From: Ampelocalamus luodianensis
Lineage: Eukaryota; Streptophyta; Magnoliopsida; Poales; Poaceae
Length of the DNA stretch: 64,000 nt
Reading direction: 5' to 3'
NCBI GenBank assembly: GCA_036346255.1
Contig: CM070624.1
Span: forward strand, 20,926,626 to 20,990,625
The notes beneath the pieces are model-generated. The model was not told where the DNA came from. It ran no database searches and was given only the letters and a program-made list of their open reading frames with translations. The first letter of the stretch is position 1; each line of letters begins with the position of its first letter. Of this stretch, positions 1 to 12,305 are shown piece after piece. The translations under genes were made by a program, and so were the position numbers.

Positions 1-3000
1 CATCGCCTGCCCCACCGACCGGATGTCCACCGGGAATATCTCGCTCGGCACCACCCACCCGAGCGGCCCCCACGACCACCCGAACCCGGCGGTGTGCAGG
101 CACGTGAAGACCAGCACCGCCACCGCGTACGGCCTCGCCATCGGCGCGTCGCCGTTCTTACCCACTTGCGCGCCCATGATCCATGCAACCCCAACCTTAA
201 AGACTCAAAAACGTGAGATTAAAGTACGGAAGCAAAATAACTGGTAAGTGAAGTACCGGACAGTCTAGACTATGTACCTGGGAAATGATCATTTGGATGC
301 CGCCCACCATGAAGAGCACCTTGCGGCCATACCGGTCGATGACGAGGGTGGAGAGCATGAGAGAGCCCAGGTTCACGGCGCCGAGTATAACGGCGCCCAT
401 CAGCGCGGCGTTGCTGCCGAACCCAACGGTGCGGAACACGAGCGGCGAGAAGAAGCTGAGCACGATCACGCCGGTGAGCTGGAAGAACATGGGCACGGCC
501 ACGGCGAGCACCAGGTGGGGACGGTACTCGCGCCTCGTCGCCATCCGGCGGAACGCGCTGTCCTCGCTCTGGCGCGCGGCCTCCACGGCGCGCACGATGT
601 CCTTGAGCTCGGTGTCCACGTCTGCGCCGGGCCCGCGCACGCGGAGGAGCGCGGCGCGGGCGCTGTCGGCCTGCCCGCGCATGACGAGGCTGCTGGGGGT
701 GTCGGTGAGGAAGAGGGCGCCGAGGAAGATGACGACGGCCGGCGCGCCGGCGAGGCCGAGGGAGAGGCGCCAGCCCCAGGTGACGTGCGCGGTGGCGTAG
801 TTGGTGAGGTTGGCGATGAGTACGCCGACAGCAAGGAAGAACTGGAAGCCGGCGGTGAGTGAGCCGCGCCACCGCGACGGGGCCATCTCGGCAAGGAAGA
901 GAGGAGTGGCCTGTCATTTTGTCAATGCAAGCATGTGATGGATGACGAGTATCAGATGATATTATCGGGCAACGGACGATGGTGCGTGCAGCCGTGGTCT
1001 CCGTGCATGAGCAGACTGAGTTCCACGAAATATACAACCTTTGTCTTACACTCCTACTCCTGGAAGTGAACATTTCGTAACAATTGTTAATATTGTTGCC
1101 GTATTCAGGCTCTAGCCTCTGAGTGACGGGCTGGCAAATTGGCAACTGCCAAGCAGTCAAGCACGCAGGAAGCCAAGATGGTGGGGATAAGAAAAGAAAA
1201 ACTATGATCATGGGAGAAGAAAACTCCCGTGATGAGCCTACTTAGGGTGAAAACAAAATGGATAATGATACGGTGAGGACGTCTGATATGATCCTTTCAT
1301 TCGTACGCTCTGCATCCACAGCCCTTCCTAGGAAGAAAATCATACGCTTTATCCCCGCTTCGCCCTCGTCCACCCATTCCTCCCTTACTCGTTATAACTG
1401 CCCCCTTCTTCTTCCTCCCCTATCACCCCCCCCCCTTGAGGGCCTCAACCCATCATCAAACGAGCAAGCTCCGATCGAGTTGCTGCCACCAGCGAGCTCC
1501 GGCCCTACTCCGCTCCGGCTTTTGCCTTGGCGACGCAAGCTCCACCACCAACCGCCGGTCAAAGTTCACTGCCACTCACGCTCGTGGAGGTTGTCCGCCA
1601 TGGCCAGAGCTCATGTGAGTGAAGGTCTTCCCTTTAGAGGAGCGGCTAAGCTCGCTGGATCTGGCAGGGCGAGGCCAGAGGAGGCAGGGGCAGCGGATGA
1701 CAAGCAGAGGGCCGGTGACGAGGCTGCAATATGCCCTATGGGGATCGAGTGTAGAGGCAAAACACCAAGTCAGTCACTGTCGTTGCGGTCGCCATGCATG
1801 CCCTTCTCTGATAGGCTTGTTGTATATATTTCTCTAAGTTGCTGCAGTAAGTTTTCCAAATTATTATATGAAGTGTTTGATTTTGTTGTAACTTTCTTCT
1901 CAAATGTTGCCACAAGAGATATTTATTGCACTTAGCATTTTGATTTGTTGTGTCAGAATTTATTATTTATTGTAGTAGGTATGTCTATTTGCTGCAACGA
2001 GGAAATTGATGTACTTTTTCAAGTTTTTTTTTGCAAATATGTTTTCGATTTGTTAACTCTAGAAGTTCAAGATATTGCAGCGTTTCATTGTCATTTTATG
2101 AGCAATAGGTGTTGCTTTTGGAATTTTTAGGCATGTAAAAGTTGTATGATGAGCGAGATCATTAATAAAACTAAAAATTTGTTAACTTTAGATGTACTAT
2201 TAATGTTTGCCTATAATAGTTCCACACTTGTTGCACATGTTGCTCGAAAATATTGTATAAGTTGTTTCAAGTTGTTGCGCCGTTTTTGGGAGCGCTTCCC
2301 ATCCGACGTCCGAACGCGGGTACTCCCCAAAGAAAAAACACAGTGCTTATCAGCTTGTGCGCATCGGAGACGCTGCCTAACTATGATCTTCACGTCCAAT
2401 TTAGAATCTCCCACGAGTCACAACTCAGAATTCTAGTGAGAACTCGGATAAACAGCTTGGCAAGAACTGCTTGCTCCAACCAACTGAAGTCTCGGGGACG
2501 CCCTAGGCCAATTAGACAATTAGCTAGTGGTAATTCCAGAATTGTTAGTTTCTTTCATATTCTAACTATCATAGTGGTCCACGCATTTGCGCGGCTAGAT
2601 TTATTTTAAAGTTTGTAGTGACAAATGATATAACTTAGATGCTTCAGAATATATTTACATATATTGTAGCTATTTAGATTTTTAAGATATCATAAACATT
2701 ACAAAATAACAATAGAAGCTTGAAGGAAAATGCAAGTTGAGTAACATAATTGAAGTATAAGCTTTGATGAAAGAAAATCATGAGTATAATAAGTTAACCA
2801 CTCTCCATTATGTATGCATCATGTAGCTGCATACTCTAACTCTTTTTGAAAATATTTGCATGCACATGTACATATGTTAATCTCAAGCAATACATTGATT
2901 ATGCGTGCAACAAAATGATCTTATTAGTTTATATGGTATTATAGTACCTTACCCACATATACACCGATGCACTATGGATGACCTACTTTGAACTTATCTT

Positions 3001-6000
3001 TCCTTACGTCGGTTGCCTCACCGAACCGTGTGTCTTCTATCTCTTCTCCCGCCATAATTTTTCTGCTTTAACCTCCAAAAGCAAACCCAATTCTAGATCG
3101 ATATCTCTCAGCCGCTACCACTTCCAATGCAATACTCTACCACATAATTATCTTCTACTTGTCTCTAATTATCGCTTAATAATGACCGTTGTGACATCTA
3201 CACGTATATACGTGCAAATATCATTGATCCCTGTTGAGACACTTGTCGCGCTCACTCCAGTGGCCCCAAGCTTATTCCTTACCGTTGTGCTATCTCTACT
3301 CCGAGCTCTTTGTTACTTTGTTTCTGCGCTCGTGCTTCTATTTGTAGGATTTATGCATGTATATGCACATGCACGATGTCTTCTTCTCCTGTGTCGGTCG
3401 CATCTCTTCCTCGACATTGTCCAACTCAATGATGTGACTTTCTCACTAACTACGACAACCTCCCATCTTCACTGATGTTTGTATGTCTGCCATAGTCGTT
3501 GTCTAACGATAGGGAGAATCTTCCCACCATCGTCGGTGACGCCATGTCACTCACCAACGATGGCTTGCTCCTAGCTACCCGATGATCATATATCGTCGAT
3601 AGCTCGTCTTTAACCCAAAGCTTCATCTCCTCTCTGCTATGTCTTCCTCATTATCGAGTTTCTTTGGCCATTGACTTCTTCAACAACGTCGATGTTCACC
3701 ATTCGTCGTCACAGCACTTGACTCCTTTTATTTCGGTTTTTCTCTTCAATGGCTCGAGCGACTATTACGGCATTGTCCTTATTGAACAACTAAGGTGAGC
3801 AGCATGGAATTGTTCTCATCTTCATCGCCGCTGCCTCGGCTATTCGCTTCCTTATGAATCAATGTCTTCTTGTAGGACATATCGACACCATTGCACTCTT
3901 TCGTGGTCTCCTCCGACACCCTTCAGTCATTCATGATATCTTCAATATAACTTATATTTAATTTATTCAAAATTTTAGTTATTAAGATATTTTTACTTTT
4001 GAATTCGTGTGAAAATCAAATTGCAAATTTTATTTTATTTGTTGTCTCTAATTTCAAATTTTTTTGGAATTCGTAAACTAATACAATTGTTAATTTTTAT
4101 GCCGAATTACAGTTATTTATACATTTTCTTCGGAATTCGTATCAAAATCAAAATACTAATTTTATTTTATTTTTATTCCAAAACCATTTTTTTAAAATTC
4201 GTATACTAATCCAATTTCTATTTTTGGTTTTGTTTTTATTCGGAGTTATATTTATTTAGGATTTTACTTAGGAATTCATATGGAAATCAAATTGATGATT
4301 TTTTTTCTTGGATTTTATTTATTTAAATATTTTACTTTGGAATTCATATAGAAATCAATCCAATTGCTATTATTATTATTATTATTATTATATTAAGAAT
4401 TACAGTTATTGGTGATTTTACTTTGTAATTCTTTTCGAAATCAATTTGCTAATTTTATTTCATTTTTATTCCTAATTCGAGTTATTTTTGTTGGAATTAG
4501 TATACTAATCCCATTACTTTTAAAAAAATATTTTGAATTGTTTATATTGTGATTTTACTAAGGAATTCGTATCAAAATTAAATTGCTAATTTTATTTTAT
4601 TTTTTATTTCAAATTTCAGTTATTTTTGCATTGTACTTGAGATGGACTCTTATTTTTATATTCTACTTAACATGGATTCTTTCGTTTAACCTACATTGTT
4701 ATAATCTAGACCCACTATAATCAAAGGTGTAGATGTTTCTATTTTTATGTCGATTAACTTGGGAATTTCTAACCCTTACGAGCGAACGTGGTGGCTTTTT
4801 TTCTCTGGATTTCAGTTATTTTTGTATTGTACTTGAGATGGACTCTTATTTTTATATTGTACTTGACATGGATTCTTTTGTTTAATCTAGATCGTTATAA
4901 TCTAGACCCACCATATTCAACGGTGTAGATGTATTTCTTTTTTCATCGATTAACTTGTGAATTTCTATCCCTTGAAAGCGAACGTGGTGGATTCTTTTTC
5001 TATCGCTTTAATAATATATTTTTGTTGAAATTCATATACTAATCCTATTTCTATTTTTGGTTTAATTTTTATTCTAAGCTATATTTATTTAGGATTTTAC
5101 TTAGAAATTTGTATGGAAATCAAATTGATGATTTTTTTTTTGTTCCGAATTTTATTTATTTAAGTATTTTACTTTGGAATTCATCTAGAAATCAATCCAA
5201 TTGCTATTATATATATATAAAGAATTACAGTTATTCGAAATCAATTTGCTAATTTTATTTTATTTTATATTCCGAATTCCATTTATTTTGTTGGAATTAG
5301 TATATTGATTCAATAATTTTTTAAATATTTTATTTTGAATTATGTTTATCTACTGATTTTACATAGGAATTTGCATCAAAATTAAACTGCTTATTTTATT
5401 TAGTTATTTTTGCATTATACTTCAGATGGACTCTTATTTTTATATTGTATTTGACATGAACTCTTTCGTTTAATTTATATTGTTATAATCTGGACCACCA
5501 TAATCAACGATGTAGATGTTTCTCTTTTCTCACTGATTAACGTAGAAATTTTAATCCCTAAGAGCGAATGTGATGACTTCTTTTTTATCGTTTTAATAAT
5601 ATAATAGATTAAGACGTAGAAAAGGGTTAACTAGGCCGATGGGAACTTCATGAGTGGACTAAAAAGTAGAAAGAAAAAACAAGGATCGAGGAGAACTGGT
5701 GTGTTTCTTCCCGTGGATCATGCGTCAAACATGTCTGCATCAATATGAAATACTTGGCGATCGCATTGATTCGATGATAGGCCAAAAAAGTCTAGTTTCT
5801 CTCTCGTAGACGTGGTTCCACTTGCACTTATATTTAAGCAAGAAAGCTTTATAGTAGCGGTTTCGAATCATATCATCGCAATTTTATATGAAGTGCGTAG
5901 CTGTCCGAGGATAGATATCCGAGTCGTGAACAATGGCTGGTTTTATACATGTCAGCCCAAGACTTTGGATCGTTCACTGGCACATGCGTGTCAGATAAAG

Positions 6001-8927
6001 AAATGCATCCGGTGCTGAATTCCTGTGGCCGATCATGGAAGGTGACACTGACCTGGTTGGTGAACCCGACGCCGAAGCCGAGCAGCATGCGCCCGACTAT
6101 GAGCATGGAGATGTTCACGGCCGCGCCGGTCATGGCGCCGCCGGCGAAGAAGAGCGCCCCGCCCATGAGCATGACGGCCTGCCGGCCCATGGCCTTGGTG
6201 ACGCGGCTGGCCACGAGCGACGCCACTAGCCCGGCGACGTACAGGGACGACGTGAAGGCCGTGAGCGCCTGGCTGTCGTAGATGCAGTACTCGTTCCCTT
6301 TCGCGTCCGCCATCCTCTTGAGGACGTGCGGGAAGAACCGTTCCAGGAACGGCTCCATTTGAGAGACGCCGCCTTGAATCAACAGGTTAGTTATTCGTTA
6401 GAGATAAACTAAAAATGCTGTACTGCAAAACTAACGGGACAAGCAGTGGTCATCGGATTTATTCATCCATTACTGTCCATTTCAACTTTTGTTCACATCC
6501 ACCCACACGCTATCCATCCACATACTCACTCAAGCCCTTCTCCTCCCCCCACTTAGGATTCTGATCTATGAATTGTGGCAGCTAGAGGATGGGAGCGACG
6601 GGGAGTGGGCGTTGAGTTCAGGAGCGACAGTGTGCGCGGCGATCGGTAGCGGCCAGCTTGGCGGAGGAGCAAACAACTTATAGTCAATGTGTGAGAGCAG
6701 AGGCACCGAGCATCGAGAATGCGAGCAAGTGAGGCAAGCAACGTCGAGCAAGCGCGGGCAAGCATGACACGTGAGTGTTGTAGATGTCAAAGCGGCGGTC
6801 GGCGCGGCGTGCTCCGCTGCCACAAGGACATGAGGGTTGGCCACCGAGCTCATCCAAGTGGCATACGACTATGTGGGCGTGGCCAATGAGGATGTCGAGT
6901 ACGTTCAGATTTGATTTTTTGTTGAAAGTTGTTCGAATTTTGAAACCTTTTGTGAATCTACTCGAAATGAACTTGAAACATCATATTTTAGACCTAAAAC
7001 TCATTGAAATTCCAAATTTCATATTTGAAACTCAGAGCTCATTTTTTGAAACTTTATGAAACATCAGGGTTCGAATGTGAAACTTGTTGAAACATCAAGT
7101 TTCATATTTGAAATTTGAAGCTCATTTTGATGCGGACAAATTATACTAATGTTTATGTTATTTCAGGTTTAGTACTCTATAAAAACAGTGAGCATAATAT
7201 TAGCAAGACTACCGCCGAGAAGGAGAAAAGAAAAGAGGCTTGTATCCATGCAATTGCTAATGGGGTTGAAACCCTAACTGTGAATAAAGCGCATGGGAGT
7301 GCGGCACATGAGCCGATGCATGCAAATGCTATGGTGCAAAACAAAGCAAGAATCCGAATCAAAAGAGGGTCCTTCTCCGACACGTTTTCAAGAGATAAAA
7401 CAAAATCACCTCAGATTAAAAGGCAAGGAATTAGGAACAATATGTTCGGATTGGAATCGATACATAGGAACCCTTCTCTACGTGAGTTCCTTTCCTTGTG
7501 TGCCTTAGGTTAGGAGCCACCTACCATTGAAAAGAAGACGGTGCATCAGAAGATATGAAGGAGCCTAGAGTATAGATTGGTTCGGTTTGGATTCCAATAT
7601 TTGAATATAGTTCTTGTTGGGCGGTCCGAAAATTACATGTAATTTCCTATTTTGCAAAGAGCCCGAATAGGATACTAGATTGATTGAGTTGGTTTCAATA
7701 CTATTCACGTGTATTGTTCACACATGGTAGATTCCGAAAATAGGAGTTTGAGTTATGTGCGTTTAGGTGGTTGAATTGGTTTCGGATACTGTTCACACAG
7801 TTATTGTTCATCCAAAAGCAATTGTGCTTGCGTGAGAAGCTATTTAAGCCACATGCCCACACCATGTAAAATAGAAAAGTTATGATTTAGATAATGAAAT
7901 TCAGAAAAGCCATTGTTGCGCATATCGTGTGTTCTTGAGATGAGTTGAGAGAGAAGGAGAGATCAAGAGTTTGGCGTACTGTTCATGCATGGTACTGTTC
8001 ATATGTGGGCATTGTTCACCGAGGCTACTATAATACTTGCAATTTAATTTATTAGATTAGCTTGTGAGTGCTGTTTTTCTTGCAATTCAATTCAACCGAA
8101 TTGGTTTGTGAGTTTGGTGTTCCACCGCAAAATTCGGGCAACTAACGGATTGAATCTCATCAAGAGGTTTGATCCACATCACGTTTTTTGAAACTTCATG
8201 GAACACATCACATTTCAAAGTTGAAACTCGTTGAAACTAAGTTTTAGATTTGATACTTGAAGCTTGTTAGTGAAACTTCATGAAACATCGCATTTCAGAC
8301 GTGAAACTTGTTAAAACACCAAGTTTTAGATTTGAAACTTGAAGCTCATTTTTTGAAACTTCATGAAACATCATGTATCGGACATGAAACGCGCTGAAAC
8401 ACCGAGTTTCAGATTTGATACCCAAAGGTTATTTTTAAAACTTTATGAAACATCACGTTTCGGATGTGAAACTCGTCACAACACCGAGTTTCGTTTTTCA
8501 AACCTCACCGTTGAGAGAGCTTCCCAGTGGTATACCGTTGTATAACCTCGTCCTATTCGTTAACTTAGTTTTCTGTAAGGTTTTTATGCTCAAGAAACAA
8601 GGCATATCAAGATGGTTAATTAGTTTAAATCAAGCAAAGACTACTTTGTTTGGAAATAGGATTAGAAGATTAGGGCTTTTCCAGACCAGGAGGTAAGAAA
8701 TGAATTTACATGCTCTCCCATTTGGCCATGTGTACAAGCATGAGGTGAAGCATGAATGCTGACCGAGGAAAAAGATCGGCGAGAGATGCACCTGAGATGC
8801 CGATGTCGTAGCCGAAGATGAGGCCGCCGGAGGCCGCCACGAGGCAGGTCATGAACACCGAGAACGTCAGGCGTCCGCCGGAGGCCGCCGCGGGGCCATC
8901 ATTGGCCACAATGGTACCTCCGGCCAT
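1..8927 (-). CDS. STP-type hexose/H+ symporter, copy 1 (3' end beyond window)
   Basis: Plasma-membrane sugar transporter of the STP/MST family in the major facilitator superfamily, importing hexose with protons. Exons read on the minus strand: 8927-8792 (ATG, 45 aa plus one base), 6372-6053, 910-278, and 195 to the left edge. All junctions are GT-AG and keep frame. Exon 1 carries the TM1 motif FGYDIGIS with the proton-site Asp; exon 2 has EYC (lid Cys) and GRMLLGFGVGFTNQ; exon 3 has TDTPSSLVMRG and DRYGRK; exon 4 has WGPLGWVVPSEIFP. About 80 residues are outside the window. The sugar-site motif reads FQLTGVIV where most STPs have QQLTGINV. Introns are 5142, 2419 and 82 nt; the first two are swollen by repeats. 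No frameshift is seen in the exons. The family is certain; the substrate is not. Confidence 0.9.
911..3949. other. Intron 2 of STP copy 1, distal part: unclassified repeat-like DNA
   Basis: No host gene seen. Open frames here are short and lack family motifs. Around 2574-2597 the sequence has a small GC hairpin (CCACGCA/TGCGCGG) followed by CTAG, which resembles the 3' end of a Helitron, but no matching 5' TCTCTACTA end was found upstream. 1380-1560 is C-rich and pyrimidine-rich. 1800-2300 is T-rich with many GTTGC/TTGTTG words. Confidence 0.4.
3950..5610. repeat. AT-rich degenerate repeat block with three copies of a ~170-bp module
   Basis: Very AT-rich. Words such as GGAATTCGTATCAAAATCAA and GCTAATTTTATTTTATTTTT recur many times with variation. 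A longer module, starting AGATGGACTCTTATTTTTAT and ending near GCGAACGTGGTGG, occurs at about 4640-4800, 4828-4995 and 5424-5575, each diverged. The block lies inside intron 2 of STP copy 1 and accounts for much of its 5.1-kb length. Confidence 0.75.
6945..8510. repeat. Degenerate GAAACTTCATGAAACATCA repeats split by a ~1.05-kb insertion
   Basis: Units of roughly 80 bp built on GAAACTTCATGAAACATCA, GTGAAACTCGTTGAAACACC and TTTCAGATTTGAAACT occupy 6945-7130 and 8178-8510. The same pattern stops near 7130 and resumes near 8178, so the segment between is probably an insertion. That segment repeats CTGTTCA/TTGTTCAC words (7690-8030), as seen in some grass LTRs, but I could not define clean ends. 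All of it lies in intron 1 of STP copy 1. Confidence 0.6.
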
Positions 8928-9023
8928 CTCTCTCGATCTCCCTCTCGCCCTTCCTTTTTATTTCTTCCTCCCTCTCAAAGAGAGCTCTGCTCAAATGGCC
9001 TACGTTTCGAAGGCGTAGAGGAA

Positions 9024-9035
9024 AGAAATATATAG
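9024..9035 (-). promoter_or_regulatory. TATA box candidate of STP copy 1
   Basis: Minus strand reads CTATATATTTC about 100 bases upstream of the ATG at 8927, a normal distance for a plant core promoter with a 5' UTR of about 70 nt. Called by motif and position only. Confidence 0.45.
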
Positions 9036-9413
9036 ACAATAGACTTCACTTCAGCTGCTAGTCCAAGACTTGAGGATCATATCAGAATCAGACAACAAGA
9101 CTTTGAGGATCATATCAGAATCAGACAGCTAGCTGGGCAACTACTTGATCACTACTCGGGTAGATCACATATTAAAGAAGGCTCACATAGTAGAGCGCCC
9201 CAAATAGTGCAAGCACGTTACTTTGTGCACGCAATATATTGACGGTGACATCAATTACCAAGATCTCAAATTCATCCGCAAGTCAGCACTGAGGATATTA
9301 TTTCTGCGGCAAGTTGGATCAAGAAGAAATTATTGCTACGCTCTAAGGCCTAATTAGTCAATCAAGCATGCAACGACACGATCATGAAGGTTAATTTATT
9401 CAGCAAACACGGC

Positions 9414-11110
9414 TCATGTGGATGGAGATGCTTCAACGCGCCGGCCGGCGCCGACGAACCGCCTCCAGTACCAGTGGCGCGCCCAGACGGCGCCCATGGA
9501 CTCCAGGGGGACGCCCTTGGTCTCCGGCAGGAAGACCATGACGAAGGCCGTCATGGCCGCGACCCAGCTGGCGTAGTACGCGAAGGTGGCGTACTTGAGA
9601 CGGCACAGCAGGGCGAGGAACGTCTGCGTCTGCACGAACGTGAGCCCCAGCGTGACCGACACGCTCACCGCCTGCCCCGCCGACCGGATCTCCACCGGGA
9701 AGATCTCGCCGGGGATGACCCAGATGAGCGGCGCCCACGACATCCCGAAGCCAGCGCCTTGCACGCAGGTGAGCACCAGCAACGCCAGCTTGTACGCCCG
9801 CGGCATCGCGACCTCGCCGCTCTTCCCGCCTTGCGCTCCCATGATCCAAGCAATCGCAACCTTCAAAACAAAAGGTGTCACCAATTTAACAGAGCGCTTA
9901 TATCGATAGGACGCTGCCATGTACGGACTTATATACCTGGCAAACGATCATAATGACGGCGCCGGCCATGACGAGCACCTTGCGGCCGTATCTGTCGATC
10001 ACCAGAATCGAGAGGATGAGAGCGCCGAACTTGACCGCGGCGAGGATGACCGCGCCCATCAACGCTGCGTTGCTCCCGAAGCCAGCGACGCGGAACACCA
10101 GCGGCGAGAAAAAGGTCAGGACCATCATGCCGCTGAGCTGGTGGCAAAACGGCAAGGCGAGGGCGAACGTCAGGTGCGGGCGGTACTCCCGCCCGGTAAC
10201 CAGCCTCCGGAACGCGCCGTCCTCGCTGCTGCGCGCGGCCTCCACGGCGCGGACGATTTCCTTGAGCTCAGCGTCCACGTCCGCGCCGGGGCCGCGCACG
10301 CGGAGGAGCGTGGCGCGGGCGCGGTCCACCTTCCCGCGCATGACGAAGCTGCTGGGGGTGTCGGTGAGGAAGAAGGCGCCGACGACGATGACGACGGCCG
10401 GTGCGCCGGCGAGGCCAAGGGAGAGGCGCCAGCCCCACGGGACGCGCGCGGTGCCGTAGTTGGTGAGGTTGGCGATGAGTATCCCTAACGAGAGGAAGAA
10501 CTGGAAGCCCACGGTGAGCATGCCGCGCAACCGCGGGGGAGCCATCTCGGCGAGGTACAGCGGGGTGGCCTGGTTGGTGAACCCGACGCCGAAGCCGAGC
10601 AGCATCCGTCCGGCGATGAGCATGGCGACGTGCACCGCCGCGCCGGTCATGGCGCCACCGGCGAAGAACAGGGCCCCGCCCACCAGCATCACGCCGCGCC
10701 GGCCCAACGACCTGGTGACACGGCAAGCCGCCAGCGACGCCACGAGCCCCGCAATGTACAGGGACGAAGTGAAGGCGGTGAGCGCGTGATTGTCGAATAC
10801 GCAGTACTGGTTCCGCTTCGCGTCCGCCATCCTCCTGAGCACCTTGGGGAAGAAGGCCTCCAAGAATGGCTTCATTTGAGAGACGCCGCCTGAACACTTG
10901 GCAGTAGCAAGAGATTAGAATCGATACAATCATCCTGCACAAAGCCATCTGTTGTGCGTGCTCATGCGCCTGACCTGAGATGCCGATGTCGTAGCCGAAG
11001 ATGAGGCCGCCGGAGGCCGCCACGAGGCAGGTGGCGAGCACGGAAAACGTCAGCCCTCCGCCGTAAACTGTAGCCGGGCCATCGCCCGCCTCGACGACAC
11101 CTGCCGCCAT
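9414..11110 (-). CDS. STP-type hexose/H+ symporter, copy 2 (complete, 511 aa)
   Basis: Complete plasma-membrane sugar/H+ symporter gene. Exons: 11110-10975, 10889-9937, 9860-9414 (TGA), GT-AG introns of 85 and 76 nt; 1536 nt in frame. About twelve TM segments are expected. Visible residues: D41 in GYD, C75 in QYC and C449 (the pair that forms the STP lid disulphide), R140 in GRMLLG, Q175, NQATP at 151, DRYGRK at 344, W410, and PETKGVP near the C-terminus. The sugar-site motif is CHQLSGMM at 294-301 and position 332 is Lys, so three positions equivalent to Q295, N301 and N332 of Arabidopsis STP10 are changed. Exon 2 length (953) equals exons 2+3 of copy 1 (320+633), so one intron is absent here. 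The start at 11110 aligns with copy 1; an upstream in-frame ATG at 11149 would add 13 unlikely residues. Confidence 0.93.
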
Positions 11111-11589
11111 CGCGCTCCCTCCCCTGCTGTGTGTGTGGACGCCCTGCAAGGTCCTTGCGTGCTACCAGTATAGGAAACTATGAAAACCCGAGTAGTGATC
11201 GAGACGGAGTGAGAGCTCAGCTCACTGCAATGGTAATAACAAAACGTTATGTAGAACAGTAGAAGTGACCATCCATGCTTGAGCAGGCTGGAGTCATTAT
11301 GTTCCTAATAGAAATTTTGAAACAAAAATTAATCTAAAACTGATCATTGTGATAAGCATGCCCAATGGGTCAATTAGAAAGGCCAAGACCCAGGATGCAC
11401 AAGGAGTCAAGGAGGACAAGGATCGGAGAGTTCGGCTTTTATTGAAAGTCGAGCATTTCTCTATTCTCTGTCTGCACTCTTCATCGATGTGAACAGAACA
11501 CTATCTTAAAGCAAAGGACTAATCAGATCGGGTACAAATAATTAGTATAGTTTTAACGGCAAAACTGAGTATGACTGTAATCCGAATTG
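11111..11589. other. Upstream region of STP copy 2
   Basis: No gene, clear TATA box or repeat that I can name. It ends where sequence similar to the copia 1 LTR begins near 11590. Confidence 0.4.
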
Positions 11590-11829
11590 AGTTTGAGGGT
11601 GTTACGCGTTTTGTTTCTAACTTAAATTTATAGTTCTACTTTTATACGGAATTTTTCATGTATCACTATAAATATAAAGAAAATTTCTCACATATCACTA
11701 AAAGTTGTCTCGATTCCTTCTGTGCCACTGAAAAAAGTGATCACCCCTACATACCATCGAGAGTCTATTTTGACCACCTTCATGTCATTTCTGTCACCTT
11801 CTCGGTCAACTCACACGCAAAAAAACTTT

Positions 11830-12300
11830 TTTGCCCTTCTTCTTCCTCCCCTACCTCCTTCCTTCTTCCTCTTCATCTACATCCCTCTTCCTCTTACTCT
11901 CTCTCCTTATCACTACCAGCCCACCTCCCACTGCCGGCCTCCTCCCCTCGTCCCATTGTCAACGCCGACTCCTTCCCCTCCTCACGTCGTTGCCCCCCTC
12001 CCCACCTCCCACCACAGATGCTGGCCTCCTCCCCTCCTCCCACCAATGGCCCCTTCACATCCTCCTACTGTTGCCCCCTTCCCTACCTCCCACCTCCAAC
12101 GTCGGCCTCGCTCCACCCCAGTGGTGGGTGGGCTAGATGTGCTCGCCTCCGACGGACCTCCCAGCGACTTCTTCCCTCCAGCAACCTTGGGCGACGCCCG
12201 CTGGCAGTGGTTGCACGACATCCTCTCCCACAACCATCACCGCCGACGTCTCCACCACCCTATTTGGCCCCACTGGCCGCCACAGAGGCGATTCCATGAA
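11830..12300. repeat. Pyrimidine-rich low-complexity stretch
   Basis: CCTCC/CTTCTTCCTCC-rich DNA open in several plus frames because it lacks stop-forming bases. The translated Pro/Ser/Leu runs show no domain. It replaces the expected gag region of copia 1; origin unknown. Confidence 0.6.
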
Positions 12301-12305
12301 GGAGA

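Noticed and set aside
270..1211. Long minus-strand frame (313 codons) overlapping STP exon 3
   Set aside because: Arg/His-rich shadow of the GC-rich transporter exon in another frame, running into intron; no domain.
2574..2600. Helitron 3' end in STP intron 2
   Set aside because: Hairpin plus CTAG is suggestive, but no partner 5' end was found; kept only as a remark.
10268..11149. 293-codon minus frame overlapping STP copy 2
   Set aside because: Starts in the right frame at exon 1, then reads through intron 1 and shifts into Arg-rich shadow translation; splicing gives the true protein.
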